This document shows, piece after piece, positions 13,600 to 14,635 of a stretch of DNA of 14,635 nt. The stretch's first letter is position 1. Each line of letters begins with the position of its first letter. Below the pieces are notes generated by a model, which saw nothing but the letters and a program-made list of their open reading frames with translations, was not told where the DNA came from and did not search any database. Location of the stretch: the NCBI GenBank assembly GCA_038226175.1, contig JBBRQP010000070.1:1-14635 (forward strand). The letters are read 5' to 3'. Both the position numbers and the translations under genes were made by a program. This DNA comes from JBBRQP01 sp038226175. GTDB lineage: Bacteria; Cyanobacteriota; Cyanobacteriia; Gloeobacterales; Anthocerotibacteraceae.

Positions 13600-14635
<1,036 letters not shown>

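Overview
The window looks like chromosomal DNA from a cyanobacterium. The evidence is a cyanobacterial-type 16S rRNA gene, a tmRNA tag of the ANNIVPFSRK type, the catalytic chain of ferredoxin-thioredoxin reductase (FTR), a Ycf46-type AAA ATPase, a short-form ThiC, a DUF6679-like protein and one HIP1 octamer (GCGATCGC). The 16S has unusual features, including a base-pair swap in helix 15. That would fit an early-branching lineage such as the Gloeobacterales, but this placement is only a guess made without an alignment.

Layout. Bases 1-142 are the tail and right end of an IS256-family insertion sequence. A short gene remnant on the minus strand runs into that end. Next comes a secreted SGNH/sialate O-acetylesterase-like hydrolase that is visibly more AT-rich than the rest and looks like cargo or a recent arrival (456-2195). 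From about 2340 the content is ordinary core genome: ycf46 (+); glutamate dehydrogenase (-); a GT-B glycosyltransferase (+); a DUF6679-like protein and FabI enoyl-ACP reductase (-); a DCC-family thiol oxidoreductase (+); an alpha-E protein and tmRNA (-); thiC behind a TPP riboswitch (+); a same-strand run rpmG-rpsR-ftrC-DUF309-tmk (+); DUF4404 (-); and the start of an rRNA operon (+), cut off inside 16S by the window end.

How the genes fit together. Most are single housekeeping units in alternating orientation with very little spacing. Four convergent gene pairs occur, and two of them share the bases of their stop codons. The only operon-like run is 11231-13045, which joins ribosomal proteins L33 and S18 to the FTR catalytic chain and thymidylate kinase. 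Regulatory signals are readable: a perfect GTA-N8-TAC NtcA-type palindrome between glutamate dehydrogenase and the glycosyltransferase, the TPP riboswitch, a strong intrinsic terminator after thiC, promoters for tmRNA, thiC, rpmG and rrn, and a structured rRNA leader.

I did not find a convincing new multi-gene system. The items most worth a second look are the NtcA-type site, the HIP1-capped stem-loop upstream of the rRNA promoter, the 16S helix-15 base swap that falls under a common cyanobacterial primer site, and the IS-associated hydrolase.
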